Shown here in pieces: positions 8,033 through 19,331 of a DNA stretch of 64,000 nucleotides. Both the position numbers and the translations under genes were made by a program. This DNA is from an uncultured Aquabacterium sp. (GTDB lineage: Bacteria > Pseudomonadota > Gammaproteobacteria > Burkholderiales > Burkholderiaceae_C): positions 1 to 64,000 of the forward strand of contig NZ_CAJYGK010000161.1 of NCBI RefSeq assembly GCF_913773725.1, written 5' to 3'. The notes beneath the pieces are model-generated. The model was not told the origin of the DNA. It saw only the letters and a list, made by a program, of their open reading frames with translations, and did not search any database. Position 1 is the first letter of the stretch. Every line of letters starts with the position of its first letter.

Positions 8033-9766
8033 TCAGCGTACGCGGCCTTCCTTCCAGGCGTTGAGCAGCTTGTCGTAGGCAATGGTCTCGCCCTTGGGCT
8101 TCTCGTTGGCCAGCTTCTTCCAGGGGGCGTGCTGGTCCGACAACCACTTGTCGGCGCTCTCCTTCTTGTTGAGCTTGGGAGCGCACTTCGCCATGCCGGC
8201 CCGCTCCAGACGGGCCATGACGTCGTCCATCTCCTTGGCCAGGTTGTCCATGGCAGCCTGCGGTGTCTTCTCGCCGGTCACGGCCTGGGCCACGTTCTTC
8301 CACCACAGCTGAGCCAGCTTGGGGTAGTCAGGCACGTTGGTGCCGGTGGGCGTCCAGGCCACGCGCGCCGGGCTGCGGTAGAACTCGATCAGGCCGCCGT
8401 ACTTGTTGGCGTTCTGGGTGAAGAAGTCGCTGCGGATGTCGCTGTCGCGAATGAAGGTCAGACCGTTGATCGACTTCTTCAGCGACACGGTCTTGGCCGT
8501 CACGAACTGGGCGTACAGCCAGGCTGCGGCCGTGCGGTTGGCATCGTGGTCCTTGAAGAAGGTCCAGCTGCCCACGTCCTGGTAGCCGTTCTGCATGCCC
8601 TGCTTCCAGTACGGGCCGTTGGGGCCAGGGGCCATGCGCCACTTCGGCGTGCCATCGGCGTTCACCACAGGCAGACCCTTCTTGGTCATGTCGGCCGTGA
8701 AGGCGGTGTACCAGAAGATCTGCTGTGCGATCTGGCCCTGGGCCGGTACCGGACCGGCTTCGCCGAAGGTCATGCCAGTGGCTTCCTTGGGCGCGTACTT
8801 CTTCATCCAGTCCACATACTTGGTCAGCGCATAGACCGCAGCCGGCGAGTTGGTGGCGCCGCCGCGCTCCACCGAGGCGCCCACTGGCGTGCACTTGTCG
8901 TCGGCCACACGAATGCCCCACTCGTCCACGGGCATGCCGTTCGGGATGCCCTTGTCGGCCGTACCCGCCATCGACAGCCATGCGTCGGTGAAGCGCCAGC
9001 CCAGCGACGGGTCCTTCTTGCCGTAGTCCATGTGGCCGTAGATGGGCTTGCCATCGATCTGCTTCACATCGTTGGTAAAGAACTCGGCGATGTCTTCATA
9101 GGCGCTCCAGTTCAGCGGCACGCCCAGGTCATAGCCGTACTTGGCCTTGAACTTGTCCTGCAGATCCTTGCGCGCGAACAAGTCGGCCCGGAACCAGTAG
9201 AGGTTGGCGAACTGCTGGTCAGGCAGCTGATACAGCTTGCCATCCGGCGCCGTGGTGAAGCTCGTGCCGATGAAGTCCTTCAGGTCCAGACCGGGGTTGG
9301 TGTAGGCCTTGCCCGCACCGGCCATGTAGTCGGTCAGGTTGAGGATCTTGCCGTAGCGGTAATGCGTGCCGATCAGATCGGAGTCAGAGATCCAGCCGTC
9401 GTAGATCGACTTGCCGGATTGCATCGAGGTCTGCAGCTTCTCGACAACGTCGCCTTCCTGGATGAGGTCGTGCTTGACCTTGATGCCCGTGATCTCGGTG
9501 AAGGCCTTGGCCAGGGTCTTGGCCTCGTATTCGTGGGTGGTGATGGTCTCGGAGACGACCGAGATCTCGTTGACGCCCGCCGCCTTGAGCTTGGCCGCGG
9601 CATCGATGAACCACTTCATCTCGGCGAGCTGCTTGTCCTTGCTCAGCGTGGAGGGCTGGAACTCGCTGTCAATCCACTTCTTGGCCTCGGCTTCGCCGGC
9701 ATGGGCCGTCATCGTGCCCAGCGCGCAGGCGGCCGCAAAGGCCATGGCGGTGTAACGCATCTTCAT
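8033..9766 (-). CDS. glpV: GlpV, glycerol ABC transporter substrate-binding protein
   Basis: A 577-residue periplasmic binding protein, longer than ordinary extracellular sugar-binding proteins and typical of the GlpV type first described in Rhizobium leguminosarum. A signal peptide spans residues 1-23 (FAAACALGTMTAHAG). Recognisable parts include VSETITTHEYEAKTLAKAFTEITGIKVKHD, LPDQQFANLYWFRADLF and the tryptophan-rich C-terminal half. The start is the ATG at 9766, which has a GGAG site; the frame stays open to 9793. It is the last gene of the minus-strand glycerol operon, ahead of a clear terminator. It should deliver glycerol to GlpPQ. Confidence 0.9.
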   Translation of the reverse strand: MKMRYTAMAFAAACALGTMTAHAGEAEAKKWIDSEFQPSTLSKDKQLAEMKWFIDAAAKLKAAGVNEISVVSETITTHEYEAKTLAKAFTEITGIKVKHDLIQEGDVVEKLQTSMQSGKSIYDGWISDSDLIGTHYRYGKILNLTDYMAGAGKAYTNPGLDLKDFIGTSFTTAPDGKLYQLPDQQFANLYWFRADLFARKDLQDKFKAKYGYDLGVPLNWSAYEDIAEFFTNDVKQIDGKPIYGHMDYGKKDPSLGWRFTDAWLSMAGTADKGIPNGMPVDEWGIRVADDKCTPVGASVERGGATNSPAAVYALTKYVDWMKKYAPKEATGMTFGEAGPVPAQGQIAQQIFWYTAFTADMTKKGLPVVNADGTPKWRMAPGPNGPYWKQGMQNGYQDVGSWTFFKDHDANRTAAAWLYAQFVTAKTVSLKKSINGLTFIRDSDIRSDFFTQNANKYGGLIEFYRSPARVAWTPTGTNVPDYPKLAQLWWKNVAQAVTGEKTPQAAMDNLAKEMDDVMARLERAGMAKCAPKLNKKESADKWLSDQHAPWKKLANEKPKGETIAYDKLLNAWKEGRVR

Positions 9767-9874
9767 GGGTGTCTCCTCAGTCTGGCGTCTCACGGTTGCT
9801 GCCCCTGGTTGTCAAGGTCGCCTGAGCCCCGGGGCAGCACCGGGCCGGCATCCTGTTCTTGTTCTGTGGCGCGC

Positions 9875-10183
9875 TCAGCCTTTGCGCATGATCAGCGCCA
9901 GCACCGTCATGGACAGCACGAAGCTGATCCACACGCTCGGCTCCTCCGACAGGCTCAGCCAGGTCGCCATCTTCTCGGCCAGGCCGACGAAGATCAGGTT
10001 GATGTAGGCCGCGGTGAGCAAGCCGATGAACAGGCGATCTCCGCGGGTGGTCGCCATGGGCAGAAAGCCCTTGCGCAGCCGCGTCGGCGACTTGATCTCC
10101 CACACTGTCATGCCCACCAGCATCAGGGCGATGCAGGTGAAGAACACCGCCACCGGGGTCGTCCAGACCATCCAGTCGAACAT
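9875..10183 (-). CDS. DUF2160 small membrane protein of the glycerol transporter
   Basis: A 102-residue protein with three hydrophobic segments (TPVAVFFTCIALMLVGMTVW, DRLFIGLLTAAYINLIFVGLA, VWISFVLSMTVLALIM). This matches DUF2160, a family found almost only inside glp ABC operons between permease and binding-protein genes. The ATG at 10183 has AGGAG seven bases upstream; a GTG directly before it is also possible. Eleven bases separate it from glpQ. Its exact role is unknown; position suggests an accessory subunit of the GlpPQ channel. Confidence 0.86.
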   Translation of the reverse strand: MFDWMVWTTPVAVFFTCIALMLVGMTVWEIKSPTRLRKGFLPMATTRGDRLFIGLLTAAYINLIFVGLAEKMATWLSLSEEPSVWISFVLSMTVLALIMRKG

Positions 10184-10194
10184 CACAGATCTCC

Positions 10195-10999
10195 TTACAC
10201 GCGGCCCATCGCGAAGCCCTTCGCGATGTAGTGCCGGACAAACCAGATGACGATGGCACCGGGCACGATGGTCAACACGCCGGCGGCGGCCAGCGTGGCC
10301 CAGTCCATGCCCGAGGCGCTGACCGTACGGGTCATGGTGGCCACGATCGGCTTGGCGTTGACGCTGGTCAGCGTGCGCGCCAGCAGCAGTTCCACCCAGC
10401 TGAACATGAAGCAGAAGAAGGCCGCCACGCCAACACCCGCCTTGATCAGCGGCAGAAAGATGGTGAGGAAGAAGCGCGGGAAGCTGTAGCCATCGATGTA
10501 GGCTGTTTCATCGATCTCACGCGGGATCCCGCTCATGAAGCCTTCGAGAATCCACACGGCCAGCGGCACGTTGAAGAGCAGGTGAGCCAGCGCCACGGCG
10601 ATGTGCGTGTCCATCAGTCCCACGGTGGTGTAGAGCTGGAAGAACGGCAGCAAAAACACGGCGGGTGGCGTCATCCGGTTGGTGAGCAGCCAGAAGAACA
10701 CGTGCTTGTCGCCCAGGAAACTGTAGCGGCTGAAGGCGTAGGCGGCCGGCAGCGCCACCGTCAGCGAGATCACGGTGTTCAGGCCCACGTAGATCAGGCT
10801 GTTGATGTAGCCCGAATACCAGCTTTCGTCGGTGAAGATGGTGCGGTAGTTGTCCCAGGTGAAGTGGCTGGGCCACAGGCTGAAGGACGACAGGATCTCC
10901 TCGTTCGTCTTGAAGCTCATGTTGACCATCCAGTAGATGGGCAGGAGTGCGAAGACGATGTAGGCGATCAGGAACAGGCTGCGCTTCTGGAATCGGCGT

Positions 11000-11007
<8 letters not shown>
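10195..11007 (-). CDS. glpQ: GlpQ, glycerol ABC transporter permease (MalG-like)
   Basis: A 270-residue permease with six hydrophobic segments and the MalG-type EAA loop (EIDETAYIDGYSFPRFFLTIFLPLIKAG). The N-terminus is short and basic (MTERRFQKR), followed by a first membrane helix, then a periplasmic loop (SFSLWPSHFTWDNYRTIF) common to carbohydrate permeases of this type. It overlaps the end of glpP by eight bases. The symbol follows the rhizobial glpSTPQUV naming and is unrelated to the glycerophosphodiesterase GlpQ of E. coli. Confidence 0.9.
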
Positions 11008-12974
<1,967 letters not shown>

Positions 12975-12975
<1 letters not shown>

Positions 12976-14069
12976 CAGCGGCCTCCTGTGTGGCCGGCGG
13001 GCCCGCGCACCGGGGCCACCAGCAGATCGCCCTGCGCATCGAAGGCATACGCCTGGCCGGGGCTGAGGTAAAGGGTCAGCGACGCGCCGAGTTCGAAGTC
13101 GTGCACGCCGGTCAACTGAGCGACCAGTTCGCCCACCAGCGTGTGCACGTGCACGAAGGTGTCCGAGCCCGAGATCTCCGCCAGTTGCACGGTGCCGGGC
13201 AGCGCCAGGTCGCCCGGCCGGCTGTGCACACGCAAGGCGCTGGCGCGCACGCCCACCGTGAGCTGGCGGGTCGCCTTCGGTGGCAGGGCGAGACTCAGCG
13301 TGGGGCCGCCTTGCAGGCGCACCAGATCGCCCTGCATCTCGGCCGGCATCAGGTTCATCGGCGGATCGCTGAAGGCCCGGGCCACGCGCAACGACCGCGG
13401 CCGGTGAAAGACTTCGGTTGTCGGCCCGTACTGCAGCACCTCGCCCTGGTCCATCACGGCCGTGTAGCCACCCAGCAGCAGGGCCTCGGCCGGCTCGGTG
13501 GTGGCGTACACCACCGTGGCGTCGCCCGCCGCAAACAGCGCGGACAGCTCCTCGCGCAGCTCTTCGCGCAGCTTGTAATCCAGGTTGACCAAGGGCTCGT
13601 CCAGCAGCATCAGCGGAGCCTGCTTGGCCAATGCGCGCGCCAGCGCCACCCGCTGCTGCTGTCCGCCAGACAGCGCCGATGGCAGCCGATCCAGAAACAC
13701 CTCGATGTGCAGGCGCGCAGCCAGTTCGCGTACGCGCCGGTCGATGTCGGCCCGCGGCTGCCCCATCAGCTTGAGCGGTGAAGCGATGTTGTCGTACACC
13801 GTCATCGACGGGTAGTTGATGAACTGCTGGTAGACCATGGCCACATTGCGCTCGCGCACGGGCATGCCGGTCACATCCTGCCCGTCCACCCGGATCTTGC
13901 CGGTGGTGGGCACATCCAGTCCGGCCATCAGACGCATCAGGCTTGTCTTGCCGGCCTGCGTGGCCCCCAGCAGCACGGTCACGGCACCCGGCTCGGGCGA
14001 CAAGGTGGTCTCGTACAGCCAGGTGTCGGCACCCACCTGTTTGGTGATGGCTTCCAGCGTGAGCTTCAT
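12975..14069 (-). CDS. glpS: GlpS, glycerol ABC transporter ATPase lacking the switch histidine
   Basis: A 364-residue ATPase with Walker A GATQAGKT (35-42), an intact signature LSGGQ (133-137) and Walker B MLLDEPLVNLD. The switch histidine is replaced: YATTEP at 188-193 has T191 where YVTHDQ has His. A C-terminal TOBE-like domain is present (about 245-364). The start is the ATG at 14069, which overlaps the glpD stop by ATGA; the frame is open to 14174. Together with GlpT it should form one competent and one degenerate ATP site. Confidence 0.88.
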
Positions 14070-15661
14070 GCGCGCGCCTTCTCGTCTTGATTCACGGGGT
14101 GGTTCTCCATCCAGTCGGCCACCTGCGCACGTTCGGCGGTGGTGAGGTGCAGACCGAGCTTGCTGCGGCGCCACAGCACGTCATCGGCCGTCACGGCCCA
14201 CTCGTCGCGCTGCAGGTAGCGCAGCTCGGCTTCATACAGACCGGGTGCCACCTCGGCACCCAGGTCGCTCAATTGGTGAGCGGGACCCAGCACCCGCTCG
14301 ACGCGCGCGCCATAGGCACGCGCCAGACGGCGGGCCAGCTCGGCAGGCAACCATGCATGGCGGGTGCGCAGCACACTGACGAATCGCTCGAAATCGGTAT
14401 CCGGCCGCTGCGGGGTGCCGATCCAGGCGCGCAGGTCGCCCCCGGGCAGGCTGGCGCCTTCCGTCCAGGGTCGGCGGGCATCGCCGAGAAGACGCCCCAC
14501 CTCGGTCGCGGCATCTTCGGCCAGCTTGCGGAAGGTGGTGATCTTGCCGCCCCATACCGTGAGCAAGGGCGCCCCGTCGGCCTGCGTTTCAAGCAGGTAG
14601 TCGCGCGTCACGGCCGAGGGATCGCCCGAGGCATCGTCGAGCAGGGGGCGAACACCGGAGTAGGTCCACACCACGTCGCTCGGGGAGATGGGCCGGGTGA
14701 AGTAGCGGCTGGCCTGCTCGCACAGGTAGGCGACTTCGTCTTCCCCGATGCAGGCATCGCGCGGATCGCCATGCAGTTCCTGGTCGGTGGTGCCGATCAG
14801 GGTGAAGTCCTGCTCGTAGGGGATGGCGAAGATGATGCGCTTGTCGGGGTTCTGGAAGATGTAGGCATGGTCATGCTCGAAGCAGCGCGGCACGACGATG
14901 TGCGAACCTTTGACCAGGCGCAGGCTGCGGGTGGCCAGGGCCTCGGTTCCCGCCGGGCGGGCCACACCGCGCAGGAAGCGCTCGGCCCACGGCCCGGCGG
15001 CGTTCACCATGGCACGTGCGCGCACGGTGTGCTCTCGCCCCCAGGCGTCCACGACGGTGGCCGTCCACTGCTGGGCGTCGCGGCGCACGCCCGTGCAGCG
15101 GGTGCGGGTGTGCACGGCTGCCCCCTTGTCGCGCGCATCGAGTGCATTCAGCAGCACGAGACGGGCGTCGTCCACCCAGCCGTCCGAGTAGACGAAGCCG
15201 CGGGTGTAACGCGGCTGCAGCGGCGCGCCCACGGCATCCGTCCGCAGGTTCACGCCGTGCGAGCCGGGCAGGACCTCGCGACGCGCCAGATGGTCATACA
15301 GGAACAGCCCCAGCCGGATCAACCACGCAGGGCGCATGGTCGGGTCGTGCGGCAGCACGAAGCGCAACGGCCACATGATGTGCGGCGCCGAGCGCAACAG
15401 CACCTCGCGCTCCTGCAAGGCCTTGCGCACCAGGGAGAACTCGTTGTATTCCAGGTAGCGCAGGCCACCGTGGATCAGCTTGGTGGACGCCGACGAGGTG
15501 TGCGCGGCAAGGTCGTCCTGTTCGACCATGAGCACGCGCCAGCCGCGCCCCGCGAGGTCGCGGGCGATGCCTGCGCCGTTGATGCCACCACCCACCACCA
15601 GCACATCGACGCTGGCGGGCGGCGCTTCGCCTCCGGGCGAAGAAGGGGTACGAGAGGTCAA
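14066..15661 (-). CDS. glpD: GlpD, aerobic glycerol-3-phosphate dehydrogenase
   Basis: A 531-residue FAD enzyme that oxidises glycerol-3-phosphate to dihydroxyacetone phosphate at the inner membrane and feeds electrons to ubiquinone. The FAD-binding GxGxxG stretch is VDVLVVGGGINGAGIARDLAGRG near residue 18. TKLIHGGLRYLEYNEFSLV, NAAGPWAE and GVRPLLDD are family hallmarks, and the C-terminal DAO_C helical domain is present. The start is a TTG at 15661 with AGGAG eight bases upstream, so initiation is non-canonical. It leads the transporter operon, overlapping glpS by four bases. Confidence 0.93.
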   Translation of the reverse strand: MTSRTPSSPGGEAPPASVDVLVVGGGINGAGIARDLAGRGWRVLMVEQDDLAAHTSSASTKLIHGGLRYLEYNEFSLVRKALQEREVLLRSAPHIMWPLRFVLPHDPTMRPAWLIRLGLFLYDHLARREVLPGSHGVNLRTDAVGAPLQPRYTRGFVYSDGWVDDARLVLLNALDARDKGAAVHTRTRCTGVRRDAQQWTATVVDAWGREHTVRARAMVNAAGPWAERFLRGVARPAGTEALATRSLRLVKGSHIVVPRCFEHDHAYIFQNPDKRIIFAIPYEQDFTLIGTTDQELHGDPRDACIGEDEVAYLCEQASRYFTRPISPSDVVWTYSGVRPLLDDASGDPSAVTRDYLLETQADGAPLLTVWGGKITTFRKLAEDAATEVGRLLGDARRPWTEGASLPGGDLRAWIGTPQRPDTDFERFVSVLRTRHAWLPAELARRLARAYGARVERVLGPAHQLSDLGAEVAPGLYEAELRYLQRDEWAVTADDVLWRRSKLGLHLTTAERAQVADWMENHPVNQDEKARA

Positions 15662-15755
15662 GAAGGGTCTCCTGGCAAGGCGGGGGGCCTCCCATCAGGC
15701 CCTGATCCGAACCACCGATCATGCGCGAAAACTGCGCGAATGAATGCTCGCTTGG

Positions 15756-15774
15756 TTCGTTTTATGTTCGTCTT
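15756..15774. promoter_or_regulatory. Putative GlpR operator, distal to glpR
   Basis: TTCGTTTT at 15756-15763 is followed directly by ATGTTCGTC at 15764-15772. ATGTTCG matches a half of the E. coli GlpR operator (WATGTTCGWT). The site lies about 95 bases before glpD and shares its core with the second cluster at 15831-15847. Confidence 0.5.
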
Positions 15775-15830
15775 TTTCTTTTGTAGCAGCCTTGTCGCGC
15801 TTTCTCGCTCAGTGATTTCCCTATTAGCGG

Positions 15831-15847
15831 TTCGTTTTGTTCGTTTT
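15831..15847. promoter_or_regulatory. Putative GlpR operator, direct repeat
   Basis: TTCGTTTT-G-TTCGTTTT, two identical octamers with nine-base phase, in an AT-rich patch between the divergent glpD and glpR genes. DeoR-family regulators commonly use TTCG-containing repeats. Centred about midway, it could control both directions. Confidence 0.5.
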
Positions 15848-15903
15848 AAGCTTCAGTTAATCATCGTTCGCGCAGCCCGACCGCGCCATCCGCACCTTTC
15901 CGG

Positions 15904-15935
15904 TTGACAAAAACGCGCGTTGCACGCGGCATGAT
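15904..15935 (+). promoter_or_regulatory. Candidate glpR promoter with consensus -35
   Basis: A perfect TTGACA at 15904-15909 precedes glpR; the best -10-like hexamer is CATGAT at 15930-15935, with a long 20-base spacer. If used, transcription would begin at or next to the ATG at 15942. No ribosome binding site is visible before that ATG, so a leaderless mRNA is possible. Confidence 0.3.
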
Positions 15936-15941
15936 TCGCCC

Positions 15942-16709
15942 ATGAGCACCAAACCCCGTCACATCGCCTTGCTCGACGAGGTCCGCGCGCGCGGCACCGT
16001 CACCGTCGAGGCCCTGGCCGAGCAGTTCGGCGTCACGTTGCAGACCGTGCGGCGCGATGTGCAGCGTCTGGCGGAGGCCGGGCTGCTGATCCGTTTTCAC
16101 GGGGGGGTCAGGATGCCCACCTCGACCACCGAAAACATCGCCTATCGGCAGCGACAGGAGCTGGAATCCGAAGGCAAGGCGCGCATCGCCCGCGCCGTGG
16201 CCGCACGCGTTCCCGACGGATGCTCGCTCATCCTCAACATCGGCACGACCACCGAGGCCGTGGCACGCGCCCTGATGCACCACAAGGGCCTGCGCGTGAT
16301 CACCAACAACCTGAACGTGGCGGCCATCCTGTCCGACAACCCCGACTGCGAAGTCATCATTGCCGGCGGCGTGGTCCGCGCACGCGACCGGGGCATCGTC
16401 GGCGAAGCGACGGTCGACTTCATCCGCCTGTTCAAGGTCGACATCGGCCTGATCGGCATCAGCGGCATCGAGACGGACGGCTCGCTGCGAGACTACGACT
16501 ACCGGGAAGTGAAGGTGGCACGCGCCATCATCGAGCAGTCGCGCCAGGTGTGGGTGGCTGCAGACCACAGCAAGTTCGGCCGGCCTGCCATGGTGCATCA
16601 GGCCCGCCTGGACGAGATCGACGCCTTGTTCACCGACACCGAGCCGCCCGAGCCCTTCCCCGCCCTGCTGCAGGACGCGGGCGTGGAATGTGTGGTGGCC
16701 CAGCCCTGA
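15942..16709 (+). CDS. glpR: GlpR, DeoR-family repressor of the glycerol regulon
   Basis: A 255-residue DeoR-type regulator. The N-terminal helix-turn-helix is TVTVEALAEQFGVTLQTVRRDVQRLAEAGLLIRFHGGV (residues about 19-56). The effector domain carries the sugar-phosphate isomerase-like motifs LNIGTTTEAVARAL, ITNNLNVA, IIAGGVVR and GISGIETDGSLRDYDYREVKVARAII. In GlpR proteins the inducer is glycerol-3-phosphate. It diverges from glpD across the operator-rich 280-base gap and is followed 12 bases later by glpK, so it probably represses both arms and itself. Confidence 0.92.
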   Translation: MSTKPRHIALLDEVRARGTVTVEALAEQFGVTLQTVRRDVQRLAEAGLLIRFHGGVRMPTSTTENIAYRQRQELESEGKARIARAVAARVPDGCSLILNIGTTTEAVARALMHHKGLRVITNNLNVAAILSDNPDCEVIIAGGVVRARDRGIVGEATVDFIRLFKVDIGLIGISGIETDGSLRDYDYREVKVARAIIEQSRQVWVAADHSKFGRPAMVHQARLDEIDALFTDTEPPEPFPALLQDAGVECVVAQP

Positions 16710-16721
16710 CGAAAGCACACC

Positions 16722-18209
16722 ATGACCTATCTGCTGGCCCTGGACCAGGGCACATCCAGCTCACGCAGCATCGTCTTCCGCACGGATGGATCGATCGCGG
16801 CGATGGCACAGCGCGAGTTCCGCCAGATCTATCCTCAGCCCGGCTGGGTCGAACACGATCCGCGCGAGCTGTGGTCCACCCAGCTCGACACCGCGCGCGA
16901 GGTGTTGCACAAGGCCGGCGTGACGGCTGCAGCCATCCGCGCCATCGGCATCACCAACCAGCGCGAAACCACGGTGGTGTGGAACCGCCGCACGGGTGAG
17001 CAGATCTACAACGCCATCGTGTGGCAAGACCGGCGCGCCGAACCCGTCTGCGCCGAGCTGCGGGCACAGGGCCACGGCGAGCGGGTTCAGGCCCTGACCG
17101 GGCTGCGCATCGACGCGTACTTTTCAGCCACCAAGCTGAAGTGGATCCTGGACCATGTCGATGGGGCGCGCGCCGCGGCGGTGCGCGGCGAACTGGCCTT
17201 CGGCACGGTCGACACCTGGCTGGTGTGGCAGCTGACCGAGGGCCGGGTGCACGCCACCGACGTGAGCAACGCGGCGCGCACCATGCTGTTCAACATCCAC
17301 ACGCAGCAATGGGACGATGAACTGCTGGCCCTGTTCGGCATCCCGCGGGCCATGATGCCCGAGGTGCGCCCCTCGTCGGCGCACTTCGGCGATACCACTG
17401 CGCTGGGGGGCGAGCTGACGATCGGCGGCATCGCTGGCGACCAGCAGAGCGCGCTGTTCGGCCAGGCCTGTTTCAAGGCCGGGCTGGCCAAGAACACCTA
17501 TGGCACGGGCTGCTTCATGCTGATGCACACGGGCGAACAGGCCCAGGCCAGTACCAACGGCCTCATCACCACGGCCGCCGCGCAACCGGGACCGACGCCG
17601 GCCTATGCCAACGAAGGCAGCGTGTTCATTGGCGGCGCGGTCGTCCAGTGGCTGCGCGACGGCCTGCGCGCCATCCAGGCCTCAAGCGAGGTGCAGCAGC
17701 TGGCAGAGAGCGTGCCCGATGCGGGCGGCGTGGTCTTCGTGCCCGCCTTCACAGGCCTGGGCGCACCCTACTGGAATGCCGACACGCGCGGTGCCATCGT
17801 CGGGCTGACCCGCGGCTCGACCGTGGCCCACATTGCCCGCGCGGCGCTGGAAAGCATTGCCTTCCAGAGCGCGGCCCTGCTGCAGGCCATGAGCCGAGAC
17901 GCGGTCGCACGCGGCGGGGCGCCGGTCAGCGAGCTGCGGGTCGACGGTGGCGCCTGCGTCAACAACCTGCTGATGCAGATCCAGGCCGATCTGCTGGGCA
18001 TCCCGGTGGTGCGACCCAAGGTGATCGAAACGACCGCCCTGGGCGCCGCCTACCTGGCTGGTCTGCATACGGGTGTCTACAAGGACCTGGCGGAGCTGGA
18101 AGCCCAGTGGCAGGTCGACCGGCGTTTTCTGCCGACGCTGTCGCGCGAAGAAGCCGAGCGCCGCATGGCGCAGTGGGAGCACGCGGTGCGCCAGACCGTG
18201 GCGCCCTGA
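16722..18209 (+). CDS. glpK: GlpK, glycerol kinase
   Basis: A 495-residue FGGY-family kinase that makes glycerol-3-phosphate from glycerol and ATP in the cytoplasm. Family marks are [15 protein letters not shown] at the N-terminus, [62 protein letters not shown] and the C-terminal [22 protein letters not shown]. Length matches E. coli GlpK (502) closely. It lies 12 bases after glpR, so it is probably co-transcribed with its own repressor. It ends four bases from a convergent gene. Confidence 0.95.
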   Translation: MTYLLALDQGTSSSRSIVFRTDGSIAAMAQREFRQIYPQPGWVEHDPRELWSTQLDTAREVLHKAGVTAAAIRAIGITNQRETTVVWNRRTGEQIYNAIVWQDRRAEPVCAELRAQGHGERVQALTGLRIDAYFSATKLKWILDHVDGARAAAVRGELAFGTVDTWLVWQLTEGRVHATDVSNAARTMLFNIHTQQWDDELLALFGIPRAMMPEVRPSSAHFGDTTALGGELTIGGIAGDQQSALFGQACFKAGLAKNTYGTGCFMLMHTGEQAQASTNGLITTAAAQPGPTPAYANEGSVFIGGAVVQWLRDGLRAIQASSEVQQLAESVPDAGGVVFVPAFTGLGAPYWNADTRGAIVGLTRGSTVAHIARAALESIAFQSAALLQAMSRDAVARGGAPVSELRVDGGACVNNLLMQIQADLLGIPVVRPKVIETTALGAAYLAGLHTGVYKDLAELEAQWQVDRRFLPTLSREEAERRMAQWEHAVRQTVAP

Positions 18210-18213
18210 GCAC

Positions 18214-19257
18214 TCAGGCTTCGCGCCGCTGCAGGTGCAACGCCACGCGCTGGGCCTTCGGCAGCGCAGCCCGCGCCCGCAGCTGGCCACAGCCGCCGTC
18301 CACGTCCTGGCCGGCCGAGTGACGCAGCTTGGTCAGCACGCCGGCACGGTGCAGGGTGCGCGCGATCTCGGCGGCCTTCTCCCATGACGGGCGCTGGTAG
18401 GGCAGCTCGGGCACGCTGTTGTACGGGATCATGTTCATCAGCGCGTACTTGCCCTTGAGCAGGCGCACGATGCCCTCGATCTCATCGGGCCCGTCGTTGA
18501 TGCCGTCCAGCAGCGTCCACTGGTACTGGATCGGGTAGCCGGTGGCCCGCGCATAAGCCTCGCCAAGCTCGACGAGTTCAGCCGGGTCCATGCGGGGGGC
18601 ACGGGGCAGCAGCTCGGCGCGCAGATCGGGCTTGGTCGTGTGCAGCGACAGCGCCAGCGCCGGCTTGACGCGGCCGCGCGGCAGCTGCTCGAACACCCGG
18701 TGATCGCCCACGGTCGAGAAGACCAGGTTCTTGTGGCCGATGTTGCCGACGGTGCCCAGCAGGTCGATGGCTTCCAGCACGTTCTCGAGGTTGTGCGAGG
18801 GCTCACCCATGCCCATGAACACGACCTTCTTGACCGGGCGACGCGTGCGGGCCAGCGCCACCTGGGCCACGATCTCGCCACTGGTGACCTGGCGCACCAG
18901 GCCTTCCTTGCCGGTCATGCAGAACACGCATCCCACGGCGCACCCCACCTGGGTCGACACGCACAGGCCATCACGCGGCAGCAGCACGCTTTCCACGGTC
19001 TGGCCATCGGCCAGCTCGACCAGCAGGCGCGCCGAACCGTCTTCACCGGGGTGCTCGGATTTCAGCCGCGCCAGGCCGGCCAGCTCGGCGGTGAAAGCCG
19101 GCAACATGCTCCGCACGGCCTCGGGCAGAAAGTCCTCGGGCTTGCGGCGGCCGTGGTCCTGCGGCAGGGCCTGCGCCCACAGGCGCAGCACGCGCTGCTC
19201 GTGAAGGGGACGGGCGCCGTGCTCGCGCAGGCGCTGGCGGAGGGTCTCGATGCGCAT
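18214..19257 (-). CDS. RlmN/Cfr-family radical SAM RNA methyltransferase
   Basis: A 347-residue radical SAM protein. The 4Fe-4S cluster cysteines are C106, C110 and C113 (CAVGCVFC, a Cx3Cx2C motif). The methylated cysteine expected for the ping-pong mechanism is C323 in GQDVDGGCGQL. FMGMGEPSHNLENV and STVGDHRVFEQLP are family motifs. RlmN methylates C2 of an adenosine in 23S rRNA and some tRNAs. The N-terminus (MRIETLRQRLREHGARPLHEQRVL) differs from ordinary RlmN, and Burkholderiales often carry a second copy, so this may be a paralogue with another target. It faces glpK tail to tail. Confidence 0.8.
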   Translation of the reverse strand: MRIETLRQRLREHGARPLHEQRVLRLWAQALPQDHGRRKPEDFLPEAVRSMLPAFTAELAGLARLKSEHPGEDGSARLLVELADGQTVESVLLPRDGLCVSTQVGCAVGCVFCMTGKEGLVRQVTSGEIVAQVALARTRRPVKKVVFMGMGEPSHNLENVLEAIDLLGTVGNIGHKNLVFSTVGDHRVFEQLPRGRVKPALALSLHTTKPDLRAELLPRAPRMDPAELVELGEAYARATGYPIQYQWTLLDGINDGPDEIEGIVRLLKGKYALMNMIPYNSVPELPYQRPSWEKAAEIARTLHRAGVLTKLRHSAGQDVDGGCGQLRARAALPKAQRVALHLQRREA

Positions 19258-19331
19258 GGATCAGGGAAAAGGCAGGCCGGCAGTGTAGGCGCTGCGGGCG
19301 CGGGCTGTCATGCGCCGAGGTGCGCCGGCCT

